Source: CAIUGU01 sp965279735 | GTDB taxonomy: Bacteria; Pseudomonadota; Gammaproteobacteria; Steroidobacterales; Steroidobacteraceae | Reading direction: 5' to 3' | Assembly: GCA_965279735.1 (NCBI GenBank) | Contig: OZ257260.1 | Coordinates: forward strand, 1,736,001 to 1,800,000 | Length of the DNA: 64,000 nucleotides | Part shown: positions 17,660 through 25,641 of the stretch, piece after piece | Layout of the letters: each line of letters starts with the position of its first letter | How positions within the stretch are numbered: position 1 is the first letter of the stretch | The notes under the pieces: model-generated | Database searches by the model: none | What the model was told of the DNA's origin: nothing | What the model saw: the letters and a program-made list of their open reading frames with translations, nothing else | Program-made: the position numbers and the translations under genes

Positions 17660-17663
17660 ACAG

Positions 17664-18128
17664 ATGAACAAGGATCTCCTGAGCGGCATCGTACTGGTCT
17701 GTGTCGCGACCGCTTACTACCTCGCCTCCACGACCATCGCCGCCAGTTCGCTGGAAGACGATTTCGGCCCCCACGGCTTGCCGAACATCCTCGCCTTTGC
17801 GCTCGGGTTCATCGGGCTGCTGCTCGCCGCGCGGGGCCTCTGGGCTGCGCGGAAATTGCAAGTCGCTGTAGTTGCAGAAGAGGAGAAGGAAAAAAACCGT
17901 CCGTTGCGGGCCTTCGGATTGCTCGCCATCGGCTTCGGTTACGTCCTGCTCGTCGGCTATCTCGGCTACGCAATCACCATCGCACTGCTGCTGGTGGCCG
18001 TGGCGTGGTATGAAGGCGCGAAACTCAACTGGCGCCTCGGTGCCGTTGCGGTGGGCGGAGCTGTTTTCTTCTACATGATGTTTGTACAGCTGCTCGACGT
18101 CGCCCAGCCGACCGGCCTGCTTTTCTAA
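17664..18128 (+). CDS. tctB: tripartite tricarboxylate transporter small permease subunit TctB
   Basis: The 154-residue membrane protein starts MNKDLLSGIVLVCVA and has about four hydrophobic segments (residues roughly 5-25, 38-58, 83-115 and 125-145), separated by a charged loop VVAEEEKEKNRPLR. Size, topology and position between tctC and tctA identify the poorly conserved TctB subunit, a membrane partner of TctA. The gap to tctA is unusually long because a repeat element is inserted there. Confidence 0.88.
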   Translation: MNKDLLSGIVLVCVATAYYLASTTIAASSLEDDFGPHGLPNILAFALGFIGLLLAARGLWAARKLQVAVVAEEEKEKNRPLRAFGLLAIGFGYVLLVGYLGYAITIALLLVAVAWYEGAKLNWRLGAVAVGGAVFFYMMFVQLLDVAQPTGLLF

Positions 18129-18149
18129 ACCGCTACCCGCTGGAACTAA

Positions 18150-18439
18150 GGAACCTCTGGTGAACCTATACGCACTCGCGACGGCGAGTCATTTCGTTCA
18201 GGGCGAGGCGCGCCGACCGCTGTGTACCCGGCGTACTCAAGGGAGAAGCAACGCTGCCATGAACGAAATGAATCCCGTCCCGATCAATGAATGAATTCGA
18301 CATTTTATGGGTTGCGCCTCTAATCGCCTGCCGCGTCGTTATGAACCTTGGCCATATTCCCGATATGGCCTGCGGTCCATGCCTAGCTGCAGGCGATTGG
18401 AGACGCAACGCGAACGCGTATAGGTTCATCAGAGGTTCC
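18150..18439. mobile_element. MITE-like palindromic element inserted between tctB and tctA
   Basis: The 290-bp element is bounded by 24-base terminal inverted repeats (18150-18173 and 18416-18439, one mismatch) beginning GGAACCTCTG. The trinucleotide TAA flanks both ends directly (18147-18149 and 18440-18442), as expected for a target duplication. Inside are more inverted repeats: a perfect 12-base pair (18189-18200 with 18260-18271, core CATTTCGTTCA), a 21-base pair with two mismatches (18311-18331 with 18389-18409), and an apical GGCCATAT/ATATGGCC hairpin (18350-18370). No transposase or credible gene is inside, so it would need to be mobilised in trans. Removing it and one TAA leaves a 23-base tctB-tctA spacer. 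The right end supplies AGAGG nine bases before the tctA ATG. Confidence 0.8.
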
Positions 18440-18444
18440 TAACG

Positions 18445-19947
18445 ATGCAAGCCCTGCTCGACTCGCTGTCGCTGGTCTATACGACGCCGATCGTTTTCTT
18501 CGCCCTGCTGGGCCTGACCTGGGGCGTCATTGGGGGCGCACTTCCGGGAATCTCGGCATCGATCACGATGGCCCTGCTGCTGCCACTCACGTACTCGCTC
18601 GACCCCACGTCGGCCATCGTGTTGCTCGCGGCCACGTATATCGGCGCTGAATACGGTGGCTCCATCCCTGCCATTCTCATCCGCACGCCGGGAACGAACT
18701 CGGCTGCGGCGACCGTTGTCGATGGTTATGAGATGACCAGGCAGGGCAAGGCCGGGGAAGCGCTCGGCATTTCACTCTGGTCCGGCACGCTGGGCAGCCT
18801 GTTCGGCCTCGTGATGCTGGTCCTGCTGACCGAGCCGCTCTCGCGCCTCGCCCTCGCCTTCACGCCGATGTCCTACTTCGGGCTCGGCATCCTGGGTCTG
18901 AGCGTCATTGCCTCGATGACCGGCGGCTCCCCGCTCAAGGGCTTTGCAGCAGCCATCGTCGGCATGATGATCGCCACTGTAGGTACCGACCCCATCTCGG
19001 GCGTCACGCGGCTTACCTTCGGGTCCGCAGACCTGCTCTCGGGCATCGAACCCATCCTGGTAATGGTGGGGCTGTTTGCGGTGAGCGAACTCATGGCGCA
19101 ATCGGGCTCGCTGACTACGCTGAAAATGGTCGTGCAGAAGGTCCGCATCCGGCTGCCCAATCTCAAGATGATGAAACGCCTGCTGCGCCCGCAGGCCATC
19201 GGCTGTGGCGTCGGTACGTTCGAAGGCGTCATCCCGGGCGCAGGTGGAACGATTGCGGCGTTCATTTCGTACAACGAGGCCCGTCGCTGGTCGAAACATC
19301 CGGAGGAATTCGGAAAAGGTTCCCCCGAGGGCGTGGCTGCTCCGGAAACCGCGAACAACACGGTAGCCAGCACGGCCCTGATCCCCATGCTCAGCTTCGG
19401 CATCCCGGGATCGAATTCGGCCGCCGTCCTGCTGGGGGGCTTCCTGCTGCATGGCCTGGTGCCAGGACCCAATCTCTTCCAGGAAAACGCGCACGTGGTA
19501 CAAGGCCTCTACGTCGGTTCCTTCATCGCCACGATCGGGCAACTGCTCGTTGGCTTCCTGATCATGCCGGTGTGTTTATGGCTGGTGAACAGGCCGCGCC
19601 CTTACCTTGCCGCTTTCATTCTCGCGCTCGTGCTCTCCGGCGTTTTCTCGCTCAACGGGTCGCTGTTCGACCTCGGCATCGTGCTCGTTGCCGGGCTCGT
19701 GGGATACACCATGCGGATTTTCGGCTTCCCGTTCCTGCCCGCGGTGCTGGGCGTTGTGCTGTGCCCGCTTGTCGAATCGAGTTACCGGCGTTCGCTGGTG
19801 CTGTCCGGCGGTGAGCATGGCATCTTCATCGAGGATCGTATCTGCCTCGGTCTGCTGATCGTCGGCGGGCTGTTCTTCGTCTTCTCGCTGGTTCGGGAAA
19901 TCCAGTCCGCCAGGGCAACGGCCGCGGCCTTGAAGGCCGCAGCATGA
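18445..19947 (+). CDS. tctA: tripartite tricarboxylate transporter large permease TctA
   Basis: The 500-residue protein has about 11-12 hydrophobic segments and the TctA signatures: LGLTWGVIGGALPGISASITMALLLPLTY near the N-terminus, GAEYGGSIPAILIRTPGTNSAAATVVDGY, and the second inverted-repeat motif FEGVIPGAGGTIAAFISYNEA followed by PEGVAAPETANNTVASTALIPMLSFGIPGSNSAAVLLGG. It is the main pore of the TctCBA secondary transporter. Its stop overlaps the start of the second MmgE/PrpD gene (ATGA). Its ribosome site lies in the terminal repeat of the inserted element, which may alter translation relative to tctB. Confidence 0.93.
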   Translation: MQALLDSLSLVYTTPIVFFALLGLTWGVIGGALPGISASITMALLLPLTYSLDPTSAIVLLAATYIGAEYGGSIPAILIRTPGTNSAAATVVDGYEMTRQGKAGEALGISLWSGTLGSLFGLVMLVLLTEPLSRLALAFTPMSYFGLGILGLSVIASMTGGSPLKGFAAAIVGMMIATVGTDPISGVTRLTFGSADLLSGIEPILVMVGLFAVSELMAQSGSLTTLKMVVQKVRIRLPNLKMMKRLLRPQAIGCGVGTFEGVIPGAGGTIAAFISYNEARRWSKHPEEFGKGSPEGVAAPETANNTVASTALIPMLSFGIPGSNSAAVLLGGFLLHGLVPGPNLFQENAHVVQGLYVGSFIATIGQLLVGFLIMPVCLWLVNRPRPYLAAFILALVLSGVFSLNGSLFDLGIVLVAGLVGYTMRIFGFPFLPAVLGVVLCPLVESSYRRSLVLSGGEHGIFIEDRICLGLLIVGGLFFVFSLVREIQSARATAAALKAAA

Positions 19948-21329
19948 GTGAAGTTCGCCCCCCCCCTGTCGCGGCACAGATCGCGGCGTTCGCAGCGCAG
20001 GTCGCGGATCGACCATTACCGGAAGCCGTGCTCTATACCTGCAGGCTGCTGCTGCAGGACATCGCGGGCCTATGTGTAGCGGCACGTCACACCGACTATG
20101 TGCAGGCTGCTCTCGCCAGCGCTGTCGGCCAAGGCAAGAGCTCCGTGATCGGTCACGCGCGAACTGCTTCGCCCTACGACGCGGCACTGATCAACGGGAC
20201 CGCGGCCCATGGCGAAGACTATGACGACACATTTGAAGGCGGCCCTGTGCACGCGGGGGCCGTCATCGTGCCTGCCGTGCTGGCGATTGCCGAAGAGCGG
20301 GGACTCGATGGCCACGCGGTGATGCGCGGGGCTGCAGTGGGCGTCGAGATACTGTGTCGCATGAGCCTCGTCGCACCCCAGGCCACGCATCGTGCGAGTT
20401 TTCATCCGACAGCGGTGATGGGCGCACCTGCCGCCGCCGTTGCAGTCGCCACAGCCTTGGGGCTGTCAGAAGATCGCATCGTCAATGCACTCGGGATTGC
20501 CGGCAGCCTGTCGTCCGGGATCATCGAATACCTTGCTGACGGGAGCAGCACGAAACGCCTGCATGCGGGTGCTGCCGCGCAGTCCGGCATTCGCGCGGCC
20601 CTGCTCGCCGAAGGCGGCTTCAGCGGTCCGGCCACCGTCTTCGAAGGCACCCACGGCTTCTACAAGGCGTTTGCGCCTTCACTCGCACCGGATTTCCGTC
20701 CGCTGCTCGACGATCTCGGGCGTCGTTGGGTCACTTCGACAGTCGCGTTCAAGCCCTATGCATGCGGCACGATGACGCAGCCTTTCATCGACTGCGCCGT
20801 GGACGTGGCGGCTGAGCTTAAGAGAAGAAATCTGACGCTGGACAGTATCGACAGCATCGTGTGCAAGGTCGGCCAGGGCACAGTGCACCGGCTGTGGGAA
20901 CCGCTGGAACTCAAGCGCGCGCCGCCCAATGGCTACGCCGGGAAATTTTCGACGCCCTACTGCGTCGCGGTTGGACTGCTCGATGGCCGTGCCGGTCTCG
21001 AACAGTTCACCGACGAGCGGGTGAAGGACGGCAAACTGCGCGCGCTGGCGTCACGGGTCAGCTACGTGGTCAATCCCGACGATGAGTATCCGCGCAACTA
21101 CACGGGGCATCTCCGCGCCACGCTCAAGGATGGCTCCTTCATCGAAGTCAGCAAGGGACACATGCGCGGCGGCGCCAAGGAACCGCTCGGCGAGGCCGAA
21201 GTTGCGACGAAGTTTGCGGACAACGTCCGGTTTGGTGGCGGATCGGCAGCCGATGCAGCCGCGCTTTTGCAGGCGCTCTCCAGCATCGCCGCCGGCGGTC
21301 CCGTCTCGTTGCAACCAGGAATAGGCTGA
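19944..21329 (+). CDS. MmgE/PrpD family protein (second copy)
   Basis: The 461-residue protein starts with ATG overlapping the tctA stop. It has the helical N-terminal domain with CRLLLQDIAGLCVAARH, the NGTAAHGEDYDDTFEG motif (conserved His/Asp cluster of the family), HPTAVMGAPAAAVAVATALGL, and the KPYACGTMTQPFIDCAVD start of the C-terminal domain. It is clearly divergent from the copy at 15250, which reads HAHDWDDTQ and KPYPSGILTHQS at the equivalent places, so they probably catalyse different steps or form a hetero-pair. Family members act on citrate-like or methylcitrate-like acids; the substrate here is unknown. Confidence 0.88.
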   Translation: MSEVRPPPVAAQIAAFAAQVADRPLPEAVLYTCRLLLQDIAGLCVAARHTDYVQAALASAVGQGKSSVIGHARTASPYDAALINGTAAHGEDYDDTFEGGPVHAGAVIVPAVLAIAEERGLDGHAVMRGAAVGVEILCRMSLVAPQATHRASFHPTAVMGAPAAAVAVATALGLSEDRIVNALGIAGSLSSGIIEYLADGSSTKRLHAGAAAQSGIRAALLAEGGFSGPATVFEGTHGFYKAFAPSLAPDFRPLLDDLGRRWVTSTVAFKPYACGTMTQPFIDCAVDVAAELKRRNLTLDSIDSIVCKVGQGTVHRLWEPLELKRAPPNGYAGKFSTPYCVAVGLLDGRAGLEQFTDERVKDGKLRALASRVSYVVNPDDEYPRNYTGHLRATLKDGSFIEVSKGHMRGGAKEPLGEAEVATKFADNVRFGGGSAADAAALLQALSSIAAGGPVSLQPGIG

Positions 21330-21330
21330 C

Positions 21331-22071
21331 ATGCAGGAACTCGCCGGAAAAGTCGCGCTGGTGACGGGCGGCTCGAAAAACATCGGGCGCTCGATTGCGC
21401 TGGCGCTGGCGGCCGGTGGCGCGAATATCGCGATCGTCACTCGCAGCGACAGTGCAGCCGCCAATGCGGTCGTTGCAGAGCTGCGGCAATCGGGCGTTGA
21501 GGCGGAGGCTCACCTTGCCGATGTGGCGGATGAAACAGACGTGAAGCGGACCTTCGCGGCGATCGCAGCACGCTTCGGCCGCCTCGACATCCTGGTGAAC
21601 AACGCGGCGATCCGCACAGAAGTCCCGTTCGCGGAACTGACGTTTGCCGAGTGGCGCAAGGTCATCGGCATTGCGCTCGACGGTGCATTCCTCTGTGCGC
21701 AGTCTGCATTGCCCCATCTGGCGGCGAGCGGTGCCGGCACCATCATCAATATCGGGGGACTTACGGCGTATATCGGCGGCAAGCATCGCGCCCACGTCAT
21801 CGCCGCCAAGTCGGGTCTCGACGGGTTGACGAGAGCTCTCGCCGTCGAACTCGCACCGCAGGCCATTACCGTCAATCTCGTTGCGCCAGGACTGATCGAA
21901 ACCGTTCGCACGGGCGCAGCCCCCAATCATCATCACAACAGCGGCACGCTCGTCGGCCGTCGCGGCACGCCCGACGAAATCGCGAGCATGGTCCGCTATC
22001 TCGCAGGCCCCGCTGCGCGCTTCATCACCGGCCAGTCCCTGCACGTGAACGGTGGCGCCTACCTCGGATGA
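21331..22071 (+). CDS. SDR family protein lacking the usual catalytic Ser and Tyr
   Basis: The 246-residue protein has the Rossmann fold of FabG-like reductases: VTGGSKNIGRSIALALA (nucleotide-binding glycine motif), a DVADE segment, LVNNAAI (structural NNA), and the C-terminal GQSLHVNGGAYLG. Aligned by eye with E. coli FabG (GSVV...NYAAAK), its catalytic stretch reads IINIGGLTAYIGG then RAHVIAAK, so the catalytic Ser is Gly and the Tyr is Val while the Lys remains. It may use another chemistry or substrate-assisted mechanism. It is the last gene of the tct operon, one base after the MmgE/PrpD stop, and probably handles a product of that pathway. Confidence 0.88.
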   Translation: MQELAGKVALVTGGSKNIGRSIALALAAGGANIAIVTRSDSAAANAVVAELRQSGVEAEAHLADVADETDVKRTFAAIAARFGRLDILVNNAAIRTEVPFAELTFAEWRKVIGIALDGAFLCAQSALPHLAASGAGTIINIGGLTAYIGGKHRAHVIAAKSGLDGLTRALAVELAPQAITVNLVAPGLIETVRTGAAPNHHHNSGTLVGRRGTPDEIASMVRYLAGPAARFITGQSLHVNGGAYLG

Positions 22072-22094
22072 CCGGGGGTCTCTTGAGCGGTGAA

Positions 22095-22460
22095 CTACTC
22101 CGGAGCCCGTGAGACCTGGCAGTTGATCGCCGGGTTCGGCTTGCGTTCAAGAAGGGCCTCGTTGCCCTTCGTCCAGAAGACGATGGTCTCGTCCTCGTAC
22201 TTCGCACCGGAAGCGCTGATCACATGCGGCAATGTCAGCATGCCATCAGGCAGGTACAGCACGATGGCATCGCGCTCGATCAGGTTATCCATCCTGAGGG
22301 TCGTTCCATCCTCGCAGGTCCACATGTAAACCCGCTGGATGTCGGCTGAGGGCGCGGCGTCAAGGACGGCAGCAGGCACGGCCTCAACCTGTGGCGACGG
22401 CTCACGAGAGCACGCCACCAGCGCTAGAGCCATCAGAATCCCTGCCGCTGCACCTTGCAT
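22095..22460 (-). CDS. MliC-family lipoprotein (C-type lysozyme inhibitor-like)
   Basis: The start is the ATG at 22460, preceded by GGGGGAG, giving 121 residues; the frame upstream has no coding character. MQGAAAGILMALALVAC is a lipoprotein signal with a cysteine at about residue 17. The C-terminal 75 residues show the MliC pattern: YMWTCEDGTTLRMDN (with cysteine), a central beta-rich part, and the closing NPAINCQV cysteine for the disulfide. Family members sit in the envelope and inhibit host C-type lysozyme; activity here is inferred. It is convergent with the SDR gene. Confidence 0.82.
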   Translation of the reverse strand: MQGAAAGILMALALVACSREPSPQVEAVPAAVLDAAPSADIQRVYMWTCEDGTTLRMDNLIERDAIVLYLPDGMLTLPHVISASGAKYEDETIVFWTKGNEALLERKPNPAINCQVSRAPE

Positions 22461-22608
22461 CTTCACTCCCCCAGCGAAACGGGCGCAGGTTTGCACATCT
22501 TTCCCGCCCCCCGCAACAACGCAGTTTCGCGACAGGCCCAGCGCCTTGCCGCACGTCGCCCTATCCTCCATGCTTCGCAGACTGAAGGTGACACCCTTGG
22601 AATGACAC

Positions 22609-23985
22609 ATGAAGTTTGCACTCGCCCCGGGATCATTCGGCATCTGCCGCGCGATGCGAATCTGCTTCTTGCTGGCCTTGTCCGCAGCAGGGATCGCGCA
22701 GGCTGCCGAACCCGCGCCACCCGCTCGCGAAAATCCGTTCCTTTTTGCACCACCCTCCACGTTGCTCTATGACAAGGAGTATCCGGGGGTTCCGTACACC
22801 AGCGAAGCTACCGCCAACCCGATCGCCCGCCTGCAGACACGCGTCACTCGCGGTGAGGTGAAGCTGGCCTTCAATCCGGTTCGCGGTTACCTGGACTCGC
22901 TGCTTACGGCACTCGACATCGACGTGAGCTCGCAGACGCTCGTGTTCTCGAAGACCAGTTTTCAGGTGGCGAACATCCGGGCCTCGTCACCCCGCGCCAT
23001 CTATTTCAACGAGGACACGTATGTCGCCTGGACACCCGGCGCGGAGTTGCTCGAGATCGGCACGATGGATACGCGACTGGGCCCCGTGTTCTATTCGCTG
23101 CCGAACAGGAGTGCCGCAGCGGCGCCGATGCAGCGGGAACTGCTCAACTGCCTGAGCTGTCACGACAGCCTCACGCTGACAGGCGGTGGCGTGCCGCGAT
23201 TCATCCTGGGCTCGGGCTATGTCGGCATCAACGGCGAACAGCTTACGCACGAGGGACGCATCCTGACCACGGATCGCACGCCGCTGCGCAGCCGCTGGGG
23301 CGGCTGGTATGTGACGGGCCAGCATGGCGACCAGGTGCATCTCGGCAACGTTCTCGTTCGCACCGTGAATGAGCTGGTCGAACTCGACAAGGTTCGCCGC
23401 GGCAATCTCGATACCCTCGATGGTCTGTTCGATACGCAGCCGTACCTGAGCAACAGGAGCGACATCGTTGCCCTGCTGATCCTCCAGCACCAGGCGTACA
23501 TCCAGAACCAGATCACGCGGGTGAACTTCGAGGTTCGCACGGCCCTGCTGCGCGCAGGCGGCAGCGAGCTCACCGCAGCGACGCAGAAGACCTTGCAGGA
23601 AGACTTCATGGAACCGCTGGTGCAATCGATGCTGTTTGCCGATGCGGCGGTGTTCACCAGCCAGATCACCGGAAACTCGGGATTCGACAAGTGGTTGACG
23701 GCGCGGGGCCCCAGGGATAAGCGTGGCCGGTCGCTCCGGGAACTCGACCTCAAGACGCGGCTGTTCAGGTATCCGCTCAGCTACCTGGTCTATTCGGAAG
23801 GGTTCGACGCCTTGCCCGAGCAGGCGAAAACTTACATCTACGGCCGGTTCAAGGAGATCCTGGAGGGCCGTACAACAGAAGAAAAATTCGCGTACCTGTC
23901 GGCCGATGACCGGAAGGCAGTGAAAGAGATCCTGACGGCGACCAAACCTGATTTCGCGAAGGCCGCCAGACGCAAGTCGCCATGA
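22609..23985 (+). CDS. exported protein with a single CXXCH haem-binding motif
   Basis: The 458-residue protein has a signal peptide (hydrophobic core MRICFLLALSAAGIAQAAEP; the true start may be the ATG at 22654). It carries one CLSCH haem motif at about residue 181, in NCLSCHDSLTLTGGGVPRFILGSG, so it is likely a periplasmic c-type cytochrome-like protein. Around it lie conserved-looking stretches RAIYFNEDTYVAWTPGAELLEIG and RWGGWYVTGQHG. It is much longer than ordinary mono-haem cytochromes and matches no enzyme I recognise. The neighbours (lysozyme inhibitor, coiled-coil gene) give no functional clue. Confidence 0.78.
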   Translation: MKFALAPGSFGICRAMRICFLLALSAAGIAQAAEPAPPARENPFLFAPPSTLLYDKEYPGVPYTSEATANPIARLQTRVTRGEVKLAFNPVRGYLDSLLTALDIDVSSQTLVFSKTSFQVANIRASSPRAIYFNEDTYVAWTPGAELLEIGTMDTRLGPVFYSLPNRSAAAAPMQRELLNCLSCHDSLTLTGGGVPRFILGSGYVGINGEQLTHEGRILTTDRTPLRSRWGGWYVTGQHGDQVHLGNVLVRTVNELVELDKVRRGNLDTLDGLFDTQPYLSNRSDIVALLILQHQAYIQNQITRVNFEVRTALLRAGGSELTAATQKTLQEDFMEPLVQSMLFADAAVFTSQITGNSGFDKWLTARGPRDKRGRSLRELDLKTRLFRYPLSYLVYSEGFDALPEQAKTYIYGRFKEILEGRTTEEKFAYLSADDRKAVKEILTATKPDFAKAARRKSP

Positions 23986-24059
23986 CCCTGCTGGCGGCGT
24001 TGCGGCCGGACGAAGCCAACGCTGTTTGATCGCGTCGGCTTCGGGATAGGCGGACCGGC

Positions 24060-24842
24060 TTACTTTTTCTTGTGGTCCGGCTTCGACTTGCCGTCCGGCT
24101 TCGCCTTGGCCTCGGCAGCTTTGGCGGCTGCTTCCGGATCCTCGATGCTGAGGAGCAGGTCGGCATTGAGTTCAGGCAGCGCCGGGGCATCGGCAGCGAG
24201 CGGCTTCAACTGTTCGTGCAACGTGGCGCCAGCGGCGTGCAGTTCACGATACTGCGTTACGAGCTTCGTCGTGTTTTCCTTGAGCGCAGCGAGCTCCTTG
24301 TCCTGCTGCTGCTTTTCCTTGCGCAGGGTGGCCAGCGAAGCTTCGACCTGACGGCGGGCGTCGGCCTCTTCCTGCTTCTGCTTCTTGAGCGCGTTCATCT
24401 TTTTCAGCACGTTCTCGGGCGTATCCGCGAGGGCCGTGTTGATGCCCTTGAGCGCCTTGTCCTTCTCGGCCACGCGCTCTTTCAGCTTCTGCAATTCCTG
24501 GGCGACCGAAGCGCGTTCGATGGCCATCGACTTCGTGTAGTTGTCCTGTGAGGCCCGCAGCTCGGCGACAGTCGCCTCGGCGGCATTCTGGGCAAGCACG
24601 CTGGCATTCAGCCTGTGCTCCAACGCACCCAGTGACAGGCGGGATTTCTTTTCGGCGTCGACTACGGCGGCTTCCGCCTGCGCGACCTTCTTCGTCACAC
24701 CCTCGAGCGCTACCTTGAGCTCCTCCTGCGTGCAATCGGGGTCGAGCTTCAAAGCCTCTGCCGCATTGCGCATCAAAACCTGCTTGCTGATCGCAAGCTC
24801 TTTCCAAACTTTCAACTGGAGCTCGAGATCCGCTTGTTCCAC
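24060..24842 (-). CDS. long coiled-coil protein of unknown function
   Basis: I chose the GTG at 24842 because AAGGAGA lies a few bases upstream; this gives 260 residues starting MEQADLELQLKVWKEL. There is no signal peptide. Residues about 50-210 are a nearly continuous coiled coil rich in Glu, Lys, Ala, Gln and Leu (QELQKLKERVAEKDKALKG, KKQKQEEADARRQVEAS). The C-terminus is a basic Lys/Asp tail ending KPDHKKK. It is a structural or scaffolding-type cytoplasmic protein by appearance; no family is recognised with confidence. Confidence 0.75.
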   Translation of the reverse strand: MEQADLELQLKVWKELAISKQVLMRNAAEALKLDPDCTQEELKVALEGVTKKVAQAEAAVVDAEKKSRLSLGALEHRLNASVLAQNAAEATVAELRASQDNYTKSMAIERASVAQELQKLKERVAEKDKALKGINTALADTPENVLKKMNALKKQKQEEADARRQVEASLATLRKEKQQQDKELAALKENTTKLVTQYRELHAAGATLHEQLKPLAADAPALPELNADLLLSIEDPEAAAKAAEAKAKPDGKSKPDHKKK

Positions 24843-25055
24843 ATTGTCTCCTTGAGGGCTGGGTCGCATTGATTCTGTGCCGCAAATTTTAGGGGCGCGG
24901 ATTGTAGTCGAATACACCGAGGACGGTCGACTACCGCAAGGTATGGAGTGGCGCGCCGCTTGTCCGTCGGCGCAGCGGGAATGCTAATTCCTTGAATTTC
25001 AGTGAACTGGAGCGGCCATCTAATGCCTGGCTCACGCCAATTCGCAGGTCATGCA

Positions 25056-25076
25056 CCGTCCGGAGAGACCGGACGG
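25056..25076. other. perfect hairpin between coiled-coil and DoxX genes
   Basis: CCGTCCGG (25056-25063) and CCGGACGG (25069-25076) form a perfect 8-bp stem with an AGAGA loop, about 60 bases downstream of the minus-strand DoxX stop. There is no T-run on either strand, so termination is possible but not clear. Confidence 0.4.
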
Positions 25077-25136
25077 GCACCGTGTTGCGCTAAGGGCCTT
25101 CCCGGCTGGCCAGACCGTCGCCCGTTGCCGGCCTTT

Positions 25137-25532
25137 CTATTTGTCATTGATGGAGTAGCGGCCAGGGCCCAGGAACACGAGCGCGACAGCGTTGAAAAGG
25201 ATCAGGCCCTGGAGTTCGAGCGCCCACCCGCCTTGCTGTGACAACGCAAAAATCATCGCTGTGTGAGCGAGCCAGACGGCAACGACCATGTTGATCGCCA
25301 CGACGAGAGCACTCCACCGCGCATAGAACCCGACAATCAGCAGGACCGGCGCAACGACCTCACCGATGTACACGCCATACGCCAGAAATCCCGGCAGTCC
25401 GTGGCTGGCCAGCATGCCGGTAATGAAGCCCACGCCACCTGTGAGCTTGGCGATGCCGTGACAGAGGACGACGAATCCGGTGACGAGCCGGAGAACCAGT
25501 TTTCCGACAGCGTCGTTGGCAGGCAAATGCAT
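25137..25532 (-). CDS. DoxX family membrane protein
   Basis: The 131-residue protein has four hydrophobic segments (LVLRLVTGFVVLCHGIAKL; the GFLAYGVYIGEVVAPVLLIVGF pair; ALVVAINMVVAVWLAH; LELQGLILFNAVALVFLG) and the DoxX-type pattern HGIAKLTGG followed by GEVVAPVLLIVGFYARWSA. Family members are small quinol-oxidase-subunit-like or thiol/redox-linked membrane proteins; the role here is not known. It lies about 110 bases downstream of the PBP7-type gene on the same strand and may share its transcript. Confidence 0.88.
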   Translation of the reverse strand: MHLPANDAVGKLVLRLVTGFVVLCHGIAKLTGGVGFITGMLASHGLPGFLAYGVYIGEVVAPVLLIVGFYARWSALVVAINMVVAVWLAHTAMIFALSQQGGWALELQGLILFNAVALVFLGPGRYSINDK

Positions 25533-25641
25533 GGGAAGTCCCTTTGAGTGGCAGGTCTTGAGTCTGGCGGTGCGAAGCGGCGGAAGCGAGAAAGCGGAAG
25601 CCTGCGCGAGTTTCAGCTCACCTGGCTACCAATGCAGGAGG

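Noticed and set aside
18150..18439. Integron attC site or group II intron in the tctB-tctA gap
   Set aside because: No integrase, reverse transcriptase or attC core; the 24-base end repeats with TAA duplication fit a MITE better.
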